Below are positions 1 to 8,919 of a DNA stretch of 64,000 bases, one piece after another. The translations under genes and the position numbers were made by a program. The first letter of the stretch is position 1. Each line of letters begins with the position of its first letter. Location: positions 62,001 to 126,000 of the forward strand of contig CAYXZW010000003.1 in assembly GCA_964469905.1 (NCBI GenBank), read 5' to 3'. The notes below the pieces were generated by a model. The model made no database searches and was not told where the DNA came from. It worked only from the letters and a program-made list of their open reading frames with translations. Origin of the DNA: MVRV01 sp964469905 (GTDB lineage: Bacteria; Desulfobacterota; Syntrophia; Syntrophales; Smithellaceae).

Positions 1-481
1 AGAAGGTATCATAATTTCGCCGACGAATGTCGATTTGCATTACGGTCTGGGTGTCATTTATGAAAAAACAAATCGCTTCCCTGAAAGTATCAAGGAAATG
101 GAAACGGTTTTAAAAATAGACCCGGACAATGCAGAGGCGCTCAATTTTATCGGTTATAGTTATGCAGATCGTGGTATTAATTTGGATGAGGCCGAAAAAT
201 TGATTATTAAGGCCTTGAAAATAAAGCCGGACAACGGTTTCATGATCGACAGCCTCGGGTGGGTCCATTTTAAACAGGGCAAATTGGACAGTGCACTGGA
301 GAATGTAAAAAAGGCAATGGAGCTGATGCCCTCCGATGCAGCAATCATTGAACACTTAGGAGATATTTATCTGCAGCTTGGCCGGTTGAAAGAAGCACGG
401 GAGATGTATGAGAAGGCGTTAAATATTGATCAAAAAAATAAATCTCTGCAAAACAAGCTCAAAGATTTGATAAAAAAATAA
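1..481 (+). CDS. TPR-repeat protein, C-terminal part (5' end outside window)
   Basis: The reading frame is open from the first bases of the window, so the gene begins upstream; the TTG at 35 is internal. The visible ~159 residues consist of consecutive 34-residue tetratricopeptide repeats with the usual A/G/Y/P spacing (for example 'GYSYADRGINLDEAEKLI' and 'GDIYLQLGRLKEAREMYEKA'). TPR arrays are protein-protein interaction scaffolds, so no enzymatic role can be read. The stop lies 80 bp before a lipoprotein gene on the same strand, and the two may be co-transcribed. The tail ends in a Lys-rich stretch. Confidence 0.85.
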   Translation, partial: EGIIISPTNVDLHYGLGVIYEKTNRFPESIKEMETVLKIDPDNAEALNFIGYSYADRGINLDEAEKLIIKALKIKPDNGFMIDSLGWVHFKQGKLDSALENVKKAMELMPSDAAIIEHLGDIYLQLGRLKEAREMYEKALNIDQKNKSLQNKLKDLIKK

Positions 482-561
482 AACCAATCATCTGGCGGAA
501 ACTATAATTAACGGCTGTTAGAGTACATTTATATATTCGAGTGATCAAAGAAGCGTATTCT

Positions 562-1341
562 ATGCAAAAGCAATCTCATCTTACCTGGAAGATAATATTT
601 TTGCTTAGTGTCATTGCCTTGCATGTTTCCTGTACTAAAAATGTTAGTCTCACTCATGATCCTTCAGCTCAAAAAGTTGCTTACGCTGTCTCCGCTATCG
701 TCTCGGAGTCTGATATAATTAGTGCTGTAGCTCAGATTGATTTGGTTACGCCGGACGGTTATTATCCGGCCAGAGCAGTTGTCATTATAAAAAAAAATTC
801 ATATTTGCGTCTGGAACTTCTTCCACCGATGGGACCGCCCGATTTCTTTCTGACTGCAACTCCTCAGGAAATGAAAATTTTATTGCCGTCAAAAGGTGAG
901 TTTTATCGGGGAGAGCCCACGGGCCGTAATTTGTCGCAATTTTTACCATGGCAATTTAATATTGAGGATATCGTTGCGATATTTGCCGGCACTTATCCTG
1001 CATTAACCGGTGATGTTGCTTATTTAAGCTATCCGGAAGGCAATGATTTGCGGATAGAAATGAAAGCTCAGTCGGGAATATCTCAAACAGTCTGGATAGG
1101 CTCAGACGGCCGCTTGAGGAAACTGGAACGCTTTAATGAGGCCGGGGATTTAATATATAGAGCCGATTTTAACAATTATGAAGAAGGCAGCTCTATTGCC
1201 GGTAAAATCTCAATCAGTATGGAGGGTGGCGCAACTTCCATCACTTTGAAATATGCAGACCGGAAAATTGAAAAAGCAAAAGATATGTCAATTTTTGATT
1301 TGCCGGTTCCTGCCGGGTTTAAAGTAATTGTTCTGGAGTAA
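562..1341 (+). CDS. LolB/DUF4292-like outer-membrane lipoprotein
   Basis: This is a predicted lipoprotein of about 259 residues. A Lys-containing N-terminus is followed by a hydrophobic segment and a lipobox-like 'LHVSC' with the acylated Cys at residue 24. The body is beta-rich and resembles the LolB/LppX/DUF4292 fold of lipid-handling periplasmic proteins: sequences such as 'RLELLPPMGPPDFFLTATP' match the pattern of hydrophobic ligand carriers. I chose ATG 562, preceded by AAAGAAG, over the in-frame GTG at 541, which has no visible Shine-Dalgarno. It follows a TPR protein, a pairing often seen in deltaproteobacteria. Family assignment is by impression, not a search. Confidence 0.65.
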   Translation: MQKQSHLTWKIIFLLSVIALHVSCTKNVSLTHDPSAQKVAYAVSAIVSESDIISAVAQIDLVTPDGYYPARAVVIIKKNSYLRLELLPPMGPPDFFLTATPQEMKILLPSKGEFYRGEPTGRNLSQFLPWQFNIEDIVAIFAGTYPALTGDVAYLSYPEGNDLRIEMKAQSGISQTVWIGSDGRLRKLERFNEAGDLIYRADFNNYEEGSSIAGKISISMEGGATSITLKYADRKIEKAKDMSIFDLPVPAGFKVIVLE

Positions 1342-1479
1342 TACCAATCCACGTATAGGTTGCCTCTTGTTGGAATTTAGTGCTTTTACGAAAGGTACAA
1401 TTTTGTGGTTTCGTGATTGCGGGATTGTTTATTGTTGAAGGATAAGTTGAATGAATTGGAAAAGTATGCAAAATTAGTT

Positions 1480-1509
1480 TTGACTATAATTAGCTCATTG
1501 CAGTATAAG
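1480..1509 (+). promoter_or_regulatory. Sigma70-type promoter upstream of the DD-peptidase gene
   Basis: TTGACT (1480-1485) and TATAAG (1504-1509) are separated by 18 bp, and the gene begins about 110 bp downstream. The rest of the 1342-1621 gap shows no convincing coding frame. Confidence 0.5.
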
Positions 1510-1621
1510 TGAAAAAAATGGTATTATGTTGAAAAGAAACAGTTCAACACATAACTGCTAATGAAGAATATCAGCTTGCTCCCAATATGGCGTTTTGGTA
1601 TCTTCAAGTTACGGAGAGAGC

Positions 1622-2533
1622 ATGAAAAAAAAATATTTGATGGCGATTGTGCCAGTCGCTCTGTGCATCGGGATGTTGCCGGTTCCGTTAGCCACAGGAT
1701 TTTCCAAGACACCGATGATTGTGGCTTCTCATGGTAGTTCTTTGTCCAATGATTTCAGGCGTGACCAGCGGAAACTCCTGCTGCGGTCCGCAGTTGCCTT
1801 AGTGGAGGACCAGCAGACAGGTGAGCTTCTGCTTCAGAAGCAAGTGACGGCGGTATCGCCCATTGCTTCCATCACCAAGCTTATGACTGCCATGGTTGTT
1901 ATTGATTCCAGTGCCGATCTTCAGGAATCAATAACCGTCGAAAACGAAGACATTGACCATCTTCGCCATAGCCACTCTCGTCTTCATGTAGGTATTAACT
2001 TAAAGCGCAAAGATGCTCTGCTGCTTGCCTTGATGTCTTCCGATAACCGCTCTGCTCATGCACTGGGACGAACATATCCCGGCGGTTTCGATGCCTGTGT
2101 TGCTGCTATGAATAACAAGGCTCAGTCCATGGGACTGCTGGAGACGCGCTTTGAGGATACGACGGGCCTGTCGAAAGGTAATGTTTCCTCGGCCCGTGAC
2201 CTAGCGCGGTTGGTTGATGCTGCCCACAAGTATCGTCTTATCCGGGAATTTTCAACATGCAAAACAGCAACAGTCCGCACAGGAAAACGTACATTGAAAT
2301 TTCGCAATACCAATCATTTAATTCAAAATCCTCGCTGGCAGATAGGTCTGTCTAAAACCGGTTTCATCGAGGAGGCGGGACGCTGCCTGGTGATGCAAGC
2401 CCAGGTGGCCCAGCGTCCCGTACTAATTGTGCTGCTTGATTCTCAAGGCAGACTGACCCGTGTCGGCGATGCCAACCGGATAAAGCGGTGGCTGGAAGGT
2501 TCATCTCCGTCACTGCGAACGCGAAGAGGATAA
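1622..2533 (+). CDS. pbpG: D-alanyl-D-alanine endopeptidase, PBP7 type (peptidase S11)
   Basis: This is a periplasmic serine DD-peptidase that trims peptidoglycan cross-links. All three penicillin-binding motifs are visible: SxxK in 'SITKLMTAMVV', SxN as 'SDN' in 'MSSDNRSAHALGR', and KTG in 'LSKTGFIEEAG'. ATG 1622 is preceded by GGAGAG and opens a signal peptide (MKKK followed by a hydrophobic run ending near 'LATGFSK'); the TTG at 1595 lacks this support. At about 303 residues it has the length of PbpG rather than the longer DacA carboxypeptidases, which carry a C-terminal domain. It stands alone after its own promoter and converges on the HD nuclease gene. Confidence 0.85.
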   Translation: MKKKYLMAIVPVALCIGMLPVPLATGFSKTPMIVASHGSSLSNDFRRDQRKLLLRSAVALVEDQQTGELLLQKQVTAVSPIASITKLMTAMVVIDSSADLQESITVENEDIDHLRHSHSRLHVGINLKRKDALLLALMSSDNRSAHALGRTYPGGFDACVAAMNNKAQSMGLLETRFEDTTGLSKGNVSSARDLARLVDAAHKYRLIREFSTCKTATVRTGKRTLKFRNTNHLIQNPRWQIGLSKTGFIEEAGRCLVMQAQVAQRPVLIVLLDSQGRLTRVGDANRIKRWLEGSSPSLRTRRG

Positions 2534-2583
2534 TTTGCCTGTTGGCTGTTCGAACGGCAGATTTAACCGGTAATGCCGGGGAA

Positions 2584-3537
2584 TTATTTTTTCTTATACA
2601 GGTATCTCTCAAAAAAGCGATTATAGTTGGACCAATCCGAATCAGCATTATTGGAATCGGCTGTGAATGATTGAAATGCGTTGAGCTTGGCATCCAGGTC
2701 ATCAATGTAATGGACAACCAGCGCCTCCATAGTTTTCGGACGTTTGGGCGAGCCGTATTCATATTCTCCATGATGGCTTAAAATAACGTGGCGCAGTTCC
2801 AGTGCCAGTTGAGCCGGGAAATCAGGGATAGCGTCAATTTTCTTGTTGATCATTTCCACTCCCATAACAATATGTCCGATTAATCTGCCTTCGTCACTGT
2901 ACTCAACCATCTGGTCATAGGAAAATTCGTAAATTTTACCGATGTCGTGCAGAATTCCGCCTGCAATAAGCATATCCCTATCCAGATATTGGTAATGTTC
3001 GGCGATTTTGGTCAGCAGGCGTACAACAGAAAGTGTATGTTCCAGCAGGCCGCCTAAATAAATATGATGAAAGCCCTTGGCCGCCGGAGCTCTCTTAAAG
3101 AGTTCAGCCGTCTTTTCTTCTTTAAAAAAGGCATAAAGCAATTCTTGCAGCGGTTTGCTCTGCACTGTTGCGACGAAGGCCAGCAACTCTTCATACATGG
3201 CAATGACATCGCCTTTGGCGCCGGGCAGATAATCCGTTGGTTCAATTTCTTCCCAATCACATTTCTTAATGGAGATGATGGAAATTTGAATGGAGTTTTT
3301 ATAGGTGTTTGCTCTACCTTCAATGGCAATGATATCGCCTTTTTTAAACTGCGAATCGAATTCCACGGCGTTATCCCACACCTTGCCGTCCAGCTCACCG
3401 GTTTTGTCTTTGAGCTTTACTGTCAGATAGGGAGCGCCTTTCAGCGAAAAGGCCATATTTTTTTCTGCAACTAAAAAAGAAGAAGATACTTTTTCGCCCT
3501 GTTTGATGTCTTTGAGATAGATACTTTTTGTTTTCAA
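2584..3537 (-). CDS. YhaM-like 3'-5' exoribonuclease (OB fold + HD domain)
   Basis: The 317-residue protein has an N-terminal OB-fold nucleic-acid-binding domain (about residues 1-100, with 'KDKTGELDGKVWDN') followed by an HD phosphohydrolase domain: H167 in 'LLEHTLSV', H197-D198 in 'GILHDIGKIYE', and 'VILSHHGEYEYGSPKRP' downstream. This order and length match the YhaM family of metal-dependent 3'-5' exonucleases first studied in Bacillus. The start codon at 3537 has AAAGGCGG just upstream. It lies behind selB on the same strand with a ~190 bp gap, so it probably has its own promoter. A different nucleic-acid-directed HD hydrolase cannot be ruled out. Confidence 0.85.
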   Translation of the reverse strand: MKTKSIYLKDIKQGEKVSSSFLVAEKNMAFSLKGAPYLTVKLKDKTGELDGKVWDNAVEFDSQFKKGDIIAIEGRANTYKNSIQISIISIKKCDWEEIEPTDYLPGAKGDVIAMYEELLAFVATVQSKPLQELLYAFFKEEKTAELFKRAPAAKGFHHIYLGGLLEHTLSVVRLLTKIAEHYQYLDRDMLIAGGILHDIGKIYEFSYDQMVEYSDEGRLIGHIVMGVEMINKKIDAIPDFPAQLALELRHVILSHHGEYEYGSPKRPKTMEALVVHYIDDLDAKLNAFQSFTADSNNADSDWSNYNRFFERYLYKKK

Positions 3538-3726
3538 ATTATTGTCCGCCTTTCGTCATATGACCGCTTACAGTCATTGTGTTTTGTTTAATTGTCCGAT
3601 TACTCTGCTTTTGGTGGTAACGAAGAAGAAGCAATCAGCAACATATGCATTTAAAAACCATACGAAGTAATATCAGATTCCTGAACGCATTTTTGTCATC
3701 ACTATGATCTTTCAGTTTCCAGGCTA

Positions 3727-5640
3727 TTATATTTTTTCCCGCAAAATACGATGGTTTTCTACACGAACGGTCAGCTTGTTCATATCAAAATATTCCATCA
3801 GCGGGATTATATATTTGCGGGAAAGATTGGTTAATTCCTTGAAGCTGCCCGGTGTTGCCTGGCCATCTTTTATCAGCAATGCTTTATAGTCTTTTCGTAA
3901 TTGCTCAAGGGACTCGCGGCAAAAGCACAGATCTTCGTTGATCTTGATCAATTCACCATTTTTAATCATCATTTTGATGATGCTTTGCACCTGGGACTTC
4001 TGATCATTAAAACCGGCAATAACTTCAGTAAGTGCCGGCGGGGTCAGGCCGGCTTTCCTGTAAATACCGGCAACAGCAAGGTAGATCGAATCAAGATTTC
4101 CCGTCATTTGAACCTGATGATCTGCCAGACGTACACTATCTTTGTCGCTGACAACTCTATTATTTTTGCCTAAGCTGCGCAGAGCCATATTAAATAATTT
4201 TGTGGAGACCGTTCGCCCCAGAGTAGCTTTCAGCTCTTCCTTAGAGATGCCCTCCTGCAGAGGATGCTTTTCATGGTAGGCCTTAATATTCCTGATAATC
4301 AGTTCTTCCAGTTGACGATAAAAAAAATCAGAGATGACGGAGGTGTCATCGCCATCCAATAAAATTGCCTTCTGACGGGAAAATAAATTTTCCAGTACTT
4401 CTTTAATTTTTCTGGTGTTCATGCCAAGACGAAAAGCGAGGCCACAGAGATTGATGCCGGTAAATCCGGTTCTTTCCATGATGGTTGAAATTCTTTCCGG
4501 CAATGATCCGTTTTGCAGTTGATGCAATTCGCTTAAAACTTTTTCATTATGCCTTTTGTGTTTTACCGGCTGCGGATCGATAATCTGGCCACCACCGATC
4601 GTGGTTACCGGCGAGTAGCTGCGTAAAACGAAATGTTCACCGGCAACAACAACAGTTTTATTAACCAGTACCAGCTGGGCATAAGCTTTATCACCCGGCG
4701 CCAGTTCGTCTTGTGCCAGCAATACTATCCGGGCGATGACTTCGCTTGTTCCGGTGTGCAAACGCACCAATGCCCTGTTTTTGAGGTTTTTCGAATTCAC
4801 CGGCAGATATTCAACAAAAATATCCAGTCTCTGTGATGGCCAGACAGTTTGGGGACGTGTAAGGACATCACCCCGGTTGATACTGGATTTTTCCGTCCCC
4901 TGCAGATTTATTGCCGTACGCTGTCCGGCCCAGGCTTCTTCCACCGGCTGATTATGTACTTGAATACCTCGAATGCGTGAGGTCACTTTTCCCGGAAGGA
5001 TTTGCACTTCTTCTCCAACCTTAATATGGCTGGAAACGAGTGTTCCGGTAACAACAGTACCAAATCCCTTCATTGTAAAAACGCGATCAACGGGTAGGCG
5101 AAATATGCCATCATCTGTTTTGGCATTGATTTTTTTTACCGTAGCATCTATTGCTCCTATCAGATCAGACAGGCCTTCCTTTTTGACGGCGGATACCGGT
5201 ACAACCGGTGCATTCTCTAAAAAAGAGCCACAAAGAAATTCATTTATCTCCGATTTGACCAGCTCCAGCCAGTCGGTCTCCACCATATCAATTTTTGTTA
5301 AAGCTACCAGCCCGCATTTTATGCCCAGAAGTGAGCAAATATGCAAGTGCTCCTTGGTCTGTGGCATTATCCCTTCATCGGCCGCAATAACCAGCATTAC
5401 TAAATCAATGCCTGCCGCGCCGGAGACCATATTTTTAATAAATTTTTCATGTCCGGGAACATCAACAATACCGACTGTTTGTCCGGAAGGAAGGCTAAGG
5501 GAGGCAAATCCCAGTTCAATAGTAATGCCTCTTTCTTTTTCTTCTTTTAAACGGTCAGTATCTATGCCGGTAAGTGCTTTTATTAATGCAGTTTTCCCAT
5601 GATCGACATGTCCTGCTGTGCCTAATACGAAATGTTTCAT
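3727..5640 (-). CDS. selB: Selenocysteine-specific elongation factor SelB
   Basis: SelB is a GTPase that carries selenocysteinyl-tRNA to the ribosome at UGA codons marked by a SECIS hairpin. The P-loop 'GHVDHGKT' is at residues 10-17, with 'GITIELGFASL' (switch I region), 'DVPGHEKF' (G3) and 'TKID' (G4). EF-Tu-like beta barrels follow ('RGIQVHNQPVEEAWAGQRTA'), then the long C-terminal winged-helix region that binds SECIS RNA; 637 residues is normal for bacterial SelB. selA, selD and the tRNA-Sec gene are not in the window. Its presence supports reading the TGA at 45650 as selenocysteine. Confidence 0.97.
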   Translation of the reverse strand: MKHFVLGTAGHVDHGKTALIKALTGIDTDRLKEEKERGITIELGFASLSLPSGQTVGIVDVPGHEKFIKNMVSGAAGIDLVMLVIAADEGIMPQTKEHLHICSLLGIKCGLVALTKIDMVETDWLELVKSEINEFLCGSFLENAPVVPVSAVKKEGLSDLIGAIDATVKKINAKTDDGIFRLPVDRVFTMKGFGTVVTGTLVSSHIKVGEEVQILPGKVTSRIRGIQVHNQPVEEAWAGQRTAINLQGTEKSSINRGDVLTRPQTVWPSQRLDIFVEYLPVNSKNLKNRALVRLHTGTSEVIARIVLLAQDELAPGDKAYAQLVLVNKTVVVAGEHFVLRSYSPVTTIGGGQIIDPQPVKHKRHNEKVLSELHQLQNGSLPERISTIMERTGFTGINLCGLAFRLGMNTRKIKEVLENLFSRQKAILLDGDDTSVISDFFYRQLEELIIRNIKAYHEKHPLQEGISKEELKATLGRTVSTKLFNMALRSLGKNNRVVSDKDSVRLADHQVQMTGNLDSIYLAVAGIYRKAGLTPPALTEVIAGFNDQKSQVQSIIKMMIKNGELIKINEDLCFCRESLEQLRKDYKALLIKDGQATPGSFKELTNLSRKYIIPLMEYFDMNKLTVRVENHRILREKI

Positions 5641-5797
5641 GACGGGGAAAGTAACAAACTCCTCATTTTTTCACAACATCATATTTCAAATATTATGATA
5701 GGGATAAAAACAATAAAAAAGGCAGAAAAGGTGATGGAATTTAATTGTTGAAAATGCCGGCGGTAATTGTTAGAAGCAAACCGCGGAGAGGTGGCAT

Positions 5798-6223
5798 TTG
5801 CGTATTCTTGGTCTGGACTATGGTGAAAAAAGAATCGGCGTAGCTATTTGTGATGAGTTGGGGCTTACAGCTCAAGGTTTGCCGACGATCATCCGCAAAA
5901 CGAAAAAACACGATTGGGAAATTTTAGCAAATCTGATTAAAAATTATAATGTTGAGAAAATTGTAATCGGCTATCCGGTTCGTCTGGATGGCTCCGAAGG
6001 AATCCAATGTGAAAAAGTCAACCGTTTTGCATTGCTTTTGAACAAAACATTTTCCTTATCGATTATAAAATGGCCTGAGGCACTATCTACAAAAGAGGCT
6101 GAGGAAATATTGATTGATTCCGGAATGCATTGGAAAAAAAGAAAGAAAACAGTAGATAAACTGGCCGCCTGTATTATCCTTCAAGGCTACCTGGACTCCT
6201 CCGGCAGGGCGCGCATTAATTAA
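5798..6223 (+). CDS. ruvX: Putative pre-16S rRNA nuclease / Holliday junction resolvase-like YqgF
   Basis: This is a 141-residue RNase H-fold protein of the RuvX/YqgF family, implicated in 16S rRNA 5'-end processing. The N-terminal 'ILGLDYGEKRIGVAI' carries the conserved first Asp, 'IVIGYPVRLDGSEG' is the second family motif, and 'DKLAACIILQGYLD' supplies the final Asp. Translation starts at TTG 5798, with GGAGAGGTGG immediately upstream; the encoded start 'MRILGLDYG' is exactly at the family N-terminus. It is followed after 19 bp by mltG, a gene order common in bacteria. Confidence 0.93.
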   Translation: MRILGLDYGEKRIGVAICDELGLTAQGLPTIIRKTKKHDWEILANLIKNYNVEKIVIGYPVRLDGSEGIQCEKVNRFALLLNKTFSLSIIKWPEALSTKEAEEILIDSGMHWKKRKKTVDKLAACIILQGYLDSSGRARIN

Positions 6224-6242
6224 TCTTACAAAAAATAAAAAT

Positions 6243-7268
6243 ATGAAAATATTGCTAACTAAAAAAAAATACGTTGTCTTGTCGCTTGTCGTGGTTATTG
6301 TTATATATTTTGCAGTGCTGATAAGCTATTCCACTACTCCTATCGACAAGAAAAACACCACGGTGATTGTCGATATACCTAATGGTTCCAGCTTCCTGAA
6401 GCTTACCGAAATTCTCCACGACGCCGGCATGATCAAAAGCCGTGTGCTGTTTTACGGTCTGGCGATAAGCAGGCAGGCATTGAGTTCTATTCGTGCCGGA
6501 GAGTATGAATTTAATACATCAATGACTCCGTCGGCTGTAATTTCCAAACTGCTCCGGGGCGAAATAAAAACTTATCGTGTGACTATACCGGAAGATTATT
6601 CCTTAAAAGAAATAGCTGCACGCCTGATGGAATATAAATTGATTGATGAGGAATCTTTTTTTGAATTGGCCGAGGACAAAGAGTTCCTGGAATCTGTGGG
6701 CATTAGAGCCTCTTCTGTGGAGGGATATTTGTTTCCGGAGACATATTATTTTGACAGGTCCATGAGTACACGCCAGATTATGCGCATTATGGTCAATCAG
6801 TTTTGGAAGAAAGTTACACCGGCAATGCTGGATAGGGCGGCTCAGATGGGGTTTAGCGTTCAGCAATATATAACCTTGGCTTCAATTATCGGCAAAGAAT
6901 CAGGCAATAATGATGAAAAGCCTCAGATTTCGGCAGTATTTCACAATAGACTGAAGAAAAATATGCGCCTGCAAAGCGATCCGACCGCAGTATATGATCT
7001 GGATAATTTTGCCGGTTCTGTAAAGCGCAGTCATCTGAAAAGAAACTCGCCGTATAATACTTATATAATTACCGGTTTGCCTCCGGGACCAATTGCCAAT
7101 CCCGGACTTGATTCTCTGAAAGCAACTATCTATCCGGCCCGCGTTAATTATCTCTACTTTGTTCTGCAAAACGATGGTTCACACTTCTTTTCCTCATCCC
7201 TGGAAATACACAATCAAGCAGTTTCCCGTTACCGCGTGAACAAGAACAGGAACAGAAATAAAAACTAG
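6243..7268 (+). CDS. mltG: Endolytic murein transglycosylase MltG (YceG-like)
   Basis: MltG is an inner-membrane lytic transglycosylase that cleaves nascent glycan strands and helps set their length. A single transmembrane segment spans about residues 9-28. A LysM-like region follows ('YRVTIPEDYSLKEIAARL'), then the YceG catalytic domain with 'ASIIGKESG' (catalytic Glu) and 'MRLQSDPTAVYDL'. The C-terminus ends in a basic tail ('RVNKNRNRNKN'). At 341 residues it has the usual length. It directly follows ruvX and precedes the dcw cluster by 260 bp. No strong Shine-Dalgarno is visible before ATG 6243. Confidence 0.95.
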   Translation: MKILLTKKKYVVLSLVVVIVIYFAVLISYSTTPIDKKNTTVIVDIPNGSSFLKLTEILHDAGMIKSRVLFYGLAISRQALSSIRAGEYEFNTSMTPSAVISKLLRGEIKTYRVTIPEDYSLKEIAARLMEYKLIDEESFFELAEDKEFLESVGIRASSVEGYLFPETYYFDRSMSTRQIMRIMVNQFWKKVTPAMLDRAAQMGFSVQQYITLASIIGKESGNNDEKPQISAVFHNRLKKNMRLQSDPTAVYDLDNFAGSVKRSHLKRNSPYNTYIITGLPPGPIANPGLDSLKATIYPARVNYLYFVLQNDGSHFFSSSLEIHNQAVSRYRVNKNRNRNKN

Positions 7269-7462
7269 CACGGAACTTATCTTGCCTTATCATCGTATGC
7301 ATTTAATATTATTCATTATTTATAAAGCTTTGTGATTTTTTGATCATAGACGAAAATTTTTTTAGCGAACTATTGAGAGACAGCAAAATTATTCCCCAAC
7401 CATTTCCGTTATTTTCTGAGTGATTTTAAGTCAATAAATCAGAAAAAAGTTAAAATTATTTC

Positions 7463-7491
7463 TTGACAAAGACAATGGCCATCTTTATAGT
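7463..7491 (+). promoter_or_regulatory. Promoter of the dcw cluster (Pmra)
   Basis: TTGACA (7463-7468) and TATAGT (7486-7491) are separated by 17 bp, a near-consensus sigma70 promoter. It lies about 40 bp before mraZ and is the only strong promoter I see for the long cell-wall gene series. The preceding 7269-7462 is AT-rich without a gene. Confidence 0.8.
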
Positions 7492-7499
7492 CAGCCACG

Positions 7500-7524
7500 T
7501 GGAGTAAAGTGGTTTATTGTGGAG
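7500..7524 (+). promoter_or_regulatory. MraZ-box-like operator (three TGG repeats, 10-bp period)
   Basis: Three direct repeats start at 7500 (TGGAG), 7510 (TGGTT) and 7520 (TGGAG), each separated by 5-nt spacers. In other bacteria MraZ represses its own operon through three or four TGGG-like repeats with 5-nt spacers in the same place. The third repeat merges with the mraZ Shine-Dalgarno (GGAGGG), so binding would lie just downstream of the promoter. Autoregulation is inferred from this match. Confidence 0.7.
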
Positions 7525-7532
7525 GGAAATAA

Positions 7533-7979
7533 GTGTCAGATTTTCGTGGTCAATACCATCACAGCATTGATGAAAAGGGTAGAATCATTTTTCCATCCAA
7601 GTTCCGGGAAGTCTTTGCAGAGAAGTATGACAACCGGATGGTCATTACCAACTGGGATGGATATTTAATTGTATTTCCTTTTGCTGAATGGCGTCTCATT
7701 GAAGAAAAAGTATCACAAAAACCTATTTTAAACAAGGGTTTTCGTGATTTTCAGCGTTTCTTCATGTCTGGTGCTGTTGACTGCAATCTGGACGGACAGG
7801 GACGTGTGCTCATTCCGCCGACGTTGCGTGAATATGCAAAATTGGAAAAAGATATTGTCTTGGCCGGAATGCTGAAAAATATTGAAATTTGGCCCAAAGA
7901 CCGTTTCGAAGAAAAATTGAAACTGTCCAGTGGTGAAATTGATAAAGATAACGACATTGCCTCCGATTTGGGAATATAA
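7533..7979 (+). CDS. mraZ: Transcriptional regulator MraZ
   Basis: MraZ is a DNA-binding protein that forms ring oligomers and represses the dcw operon. The two SpoVT/AbrB-like half-domains are visible as 'HSIDEKGRIIFPSKFRE' near the N-terminus and 'CNLDGQGRVLIPPTLREYA' in the middle. At 148 residues the length is typical. Translation starts at GTG 7533 behind GGAGGG, and the coded N-terminus 'SDFRGQYHHSIDEKGR' matches family starts. It is the first gene of the cluster and lies 3 bp before rsmH. Confidence 0.97.
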   Translation: MSDFRGQYHHSIDEKGRIIFPSKFREVFAEKYDNRMVITNWDGYLIVFPFAEWRLIEEKVSQKPILNKGFRDFQRFFMSGAVDCNLDGQGRVLIPPTLREYAKLEKDIVLAGMLKNIEIWPKDRFEEKLKLSSGEIDKDNDIASDLGI

Positions 7980-7982
7980 GGC

Positions 7983-8918
7983 ATGAATACCGACTTCCGT
8001 CATGAGCCGGTAATGCTGCAAGAAGTTATTGATTGGCTGTGTATTAAAAAAAATGGAATTTATGTGGATGGCACTGTTGGGGGCGCAGGCCATGCTTATG
8101 CAATACTCAGGGCAACTAATGGTTTTTTAGTTGGGATTGACTGTGATGATGATGCCCTCTCGGCCGCAGAGAAGCGGCTGGCCGAATTCGGTTCCCGGAA
8201 GGTGCTGGTAAAAGCTAATTTTGCCGAGCTGGGCTCCGTTCTGGAAAAGTTACAGATAAAAAAAGTTGATGGTATTCTCCTGGACATGGGGGTTTCTTCG
8301 CATCAACTGGATCGAGCGGAAAGAGGCTTTAGTTTTAATCAACCGGCGCCGCTCGATATGCGAATGGATCGCAGTTTGAAGCTCAGCGCTTACGATATTG
8401 TCAATAGCTTTGCCCAAAAAGATTTGGAAAAAATTATTCGTGCTTTCGGGGAAGAAAAAATGGCAAGTAGGATTGCAAGGGCAATATCGCAAAAAAGACA
8501 ATTATCTCCACTGGAAACTACCGTGGAACTGGCTGCCGTCATTGCTTCCGCCATGCCTGCAAAATTACGCTGGCAGAAGATTCATCCCGCCACAAAAACA
8601 TTCCAAGCAATTAGAATTGCCGTTAATAAGGAATTGGACAGCATTAAGCCTGTAATTAATTCTGCCGTGAGTGTATTAAATCACGGTGGCCGCATTGGTA
8701 TTATCTCTTTTCATTCTCTGGAAGACAGAATTGTTAAAAATGAATTTCGTAACCTTGAGGGCGCCTGCATCTGTCCTAAAGATGTGCCGCTATGCATCTG
8801 CAGGCGTGAGGCCATGCTTAAGGTGCTGACGAGAAAAGCGTTGGTACCCTCGGCTGCAGAAATTGCGGGAAATCCGCGCTCCCGCAGCGCCAAGTTGCGT
8901 ATTGCTCAGAGGGTTTAA
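7983..8918 (+). CDS. rsmH: 16S rRNA (cytosine(1402)-N4)-methyltransferase
   Basis: RsmH (MraW) methylates N4 of C1402 in the ribosomal P site using S-adenosylmethionine. The SAM-binding 'VDGTVGGAGHAYAIL' occurs near residue 30, 'GILLDMGVSSHQLD' near residue 100, and 'RIGIISFHSLEDRIVKNEF' near residue 240, all diagnostic. A Cys-rich patch ('CICPKDVPLCICRRE') near the C-terminus is usual for the family. At 311 residues it is full length. The stop is one base before the ftsL start, suggesting coupled translation. Confidence 0.97.
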   Translation: MNTDFRHEPVMLQEVIDWLCIKKNGIYVDGTVGGAGHAYAILRATNGFLVGIDCDDDALSAAEKRLAEFGSRKVLVKANFAELGSVLEKLQIKKVDGILLDMGVSSHQLDRAERGFSFNQPAPLDMRMDRSLKLSAYDIVNSFAQKDLEKIIRAFGEEKMASRIARAISQKRQLSPLETTVELAAVIASAMPAKLRWQKIHPATKTFQAIRIAVNKELDSIKPVINSAVSVLNHGGRIGIISFHSLEDRIVKNEFRNLEGACICPKDVPLCICRREAMLKVLTRKALVPSAAEIAGNPRSRSAKLRIAQRV

Positions 8919-8919
8919 C

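Noticed and set aside
3064..3474. ORFs antisense to the YhaM gene and other long opposite-strand frames (e.g. 13256-13933, 34931-35461, 54916-55557)
   Set aside because: They lie wholly over well-supported genes, have no family resemblance or ribosome sites, and are shadows of codon bias.
8863..8919. Upstream start for ftsL inside rsmH
   Set aside because: It adds 19 residues of unrelated sequence; ATG 8920 follows the rsmH stop and fits FtsL length.
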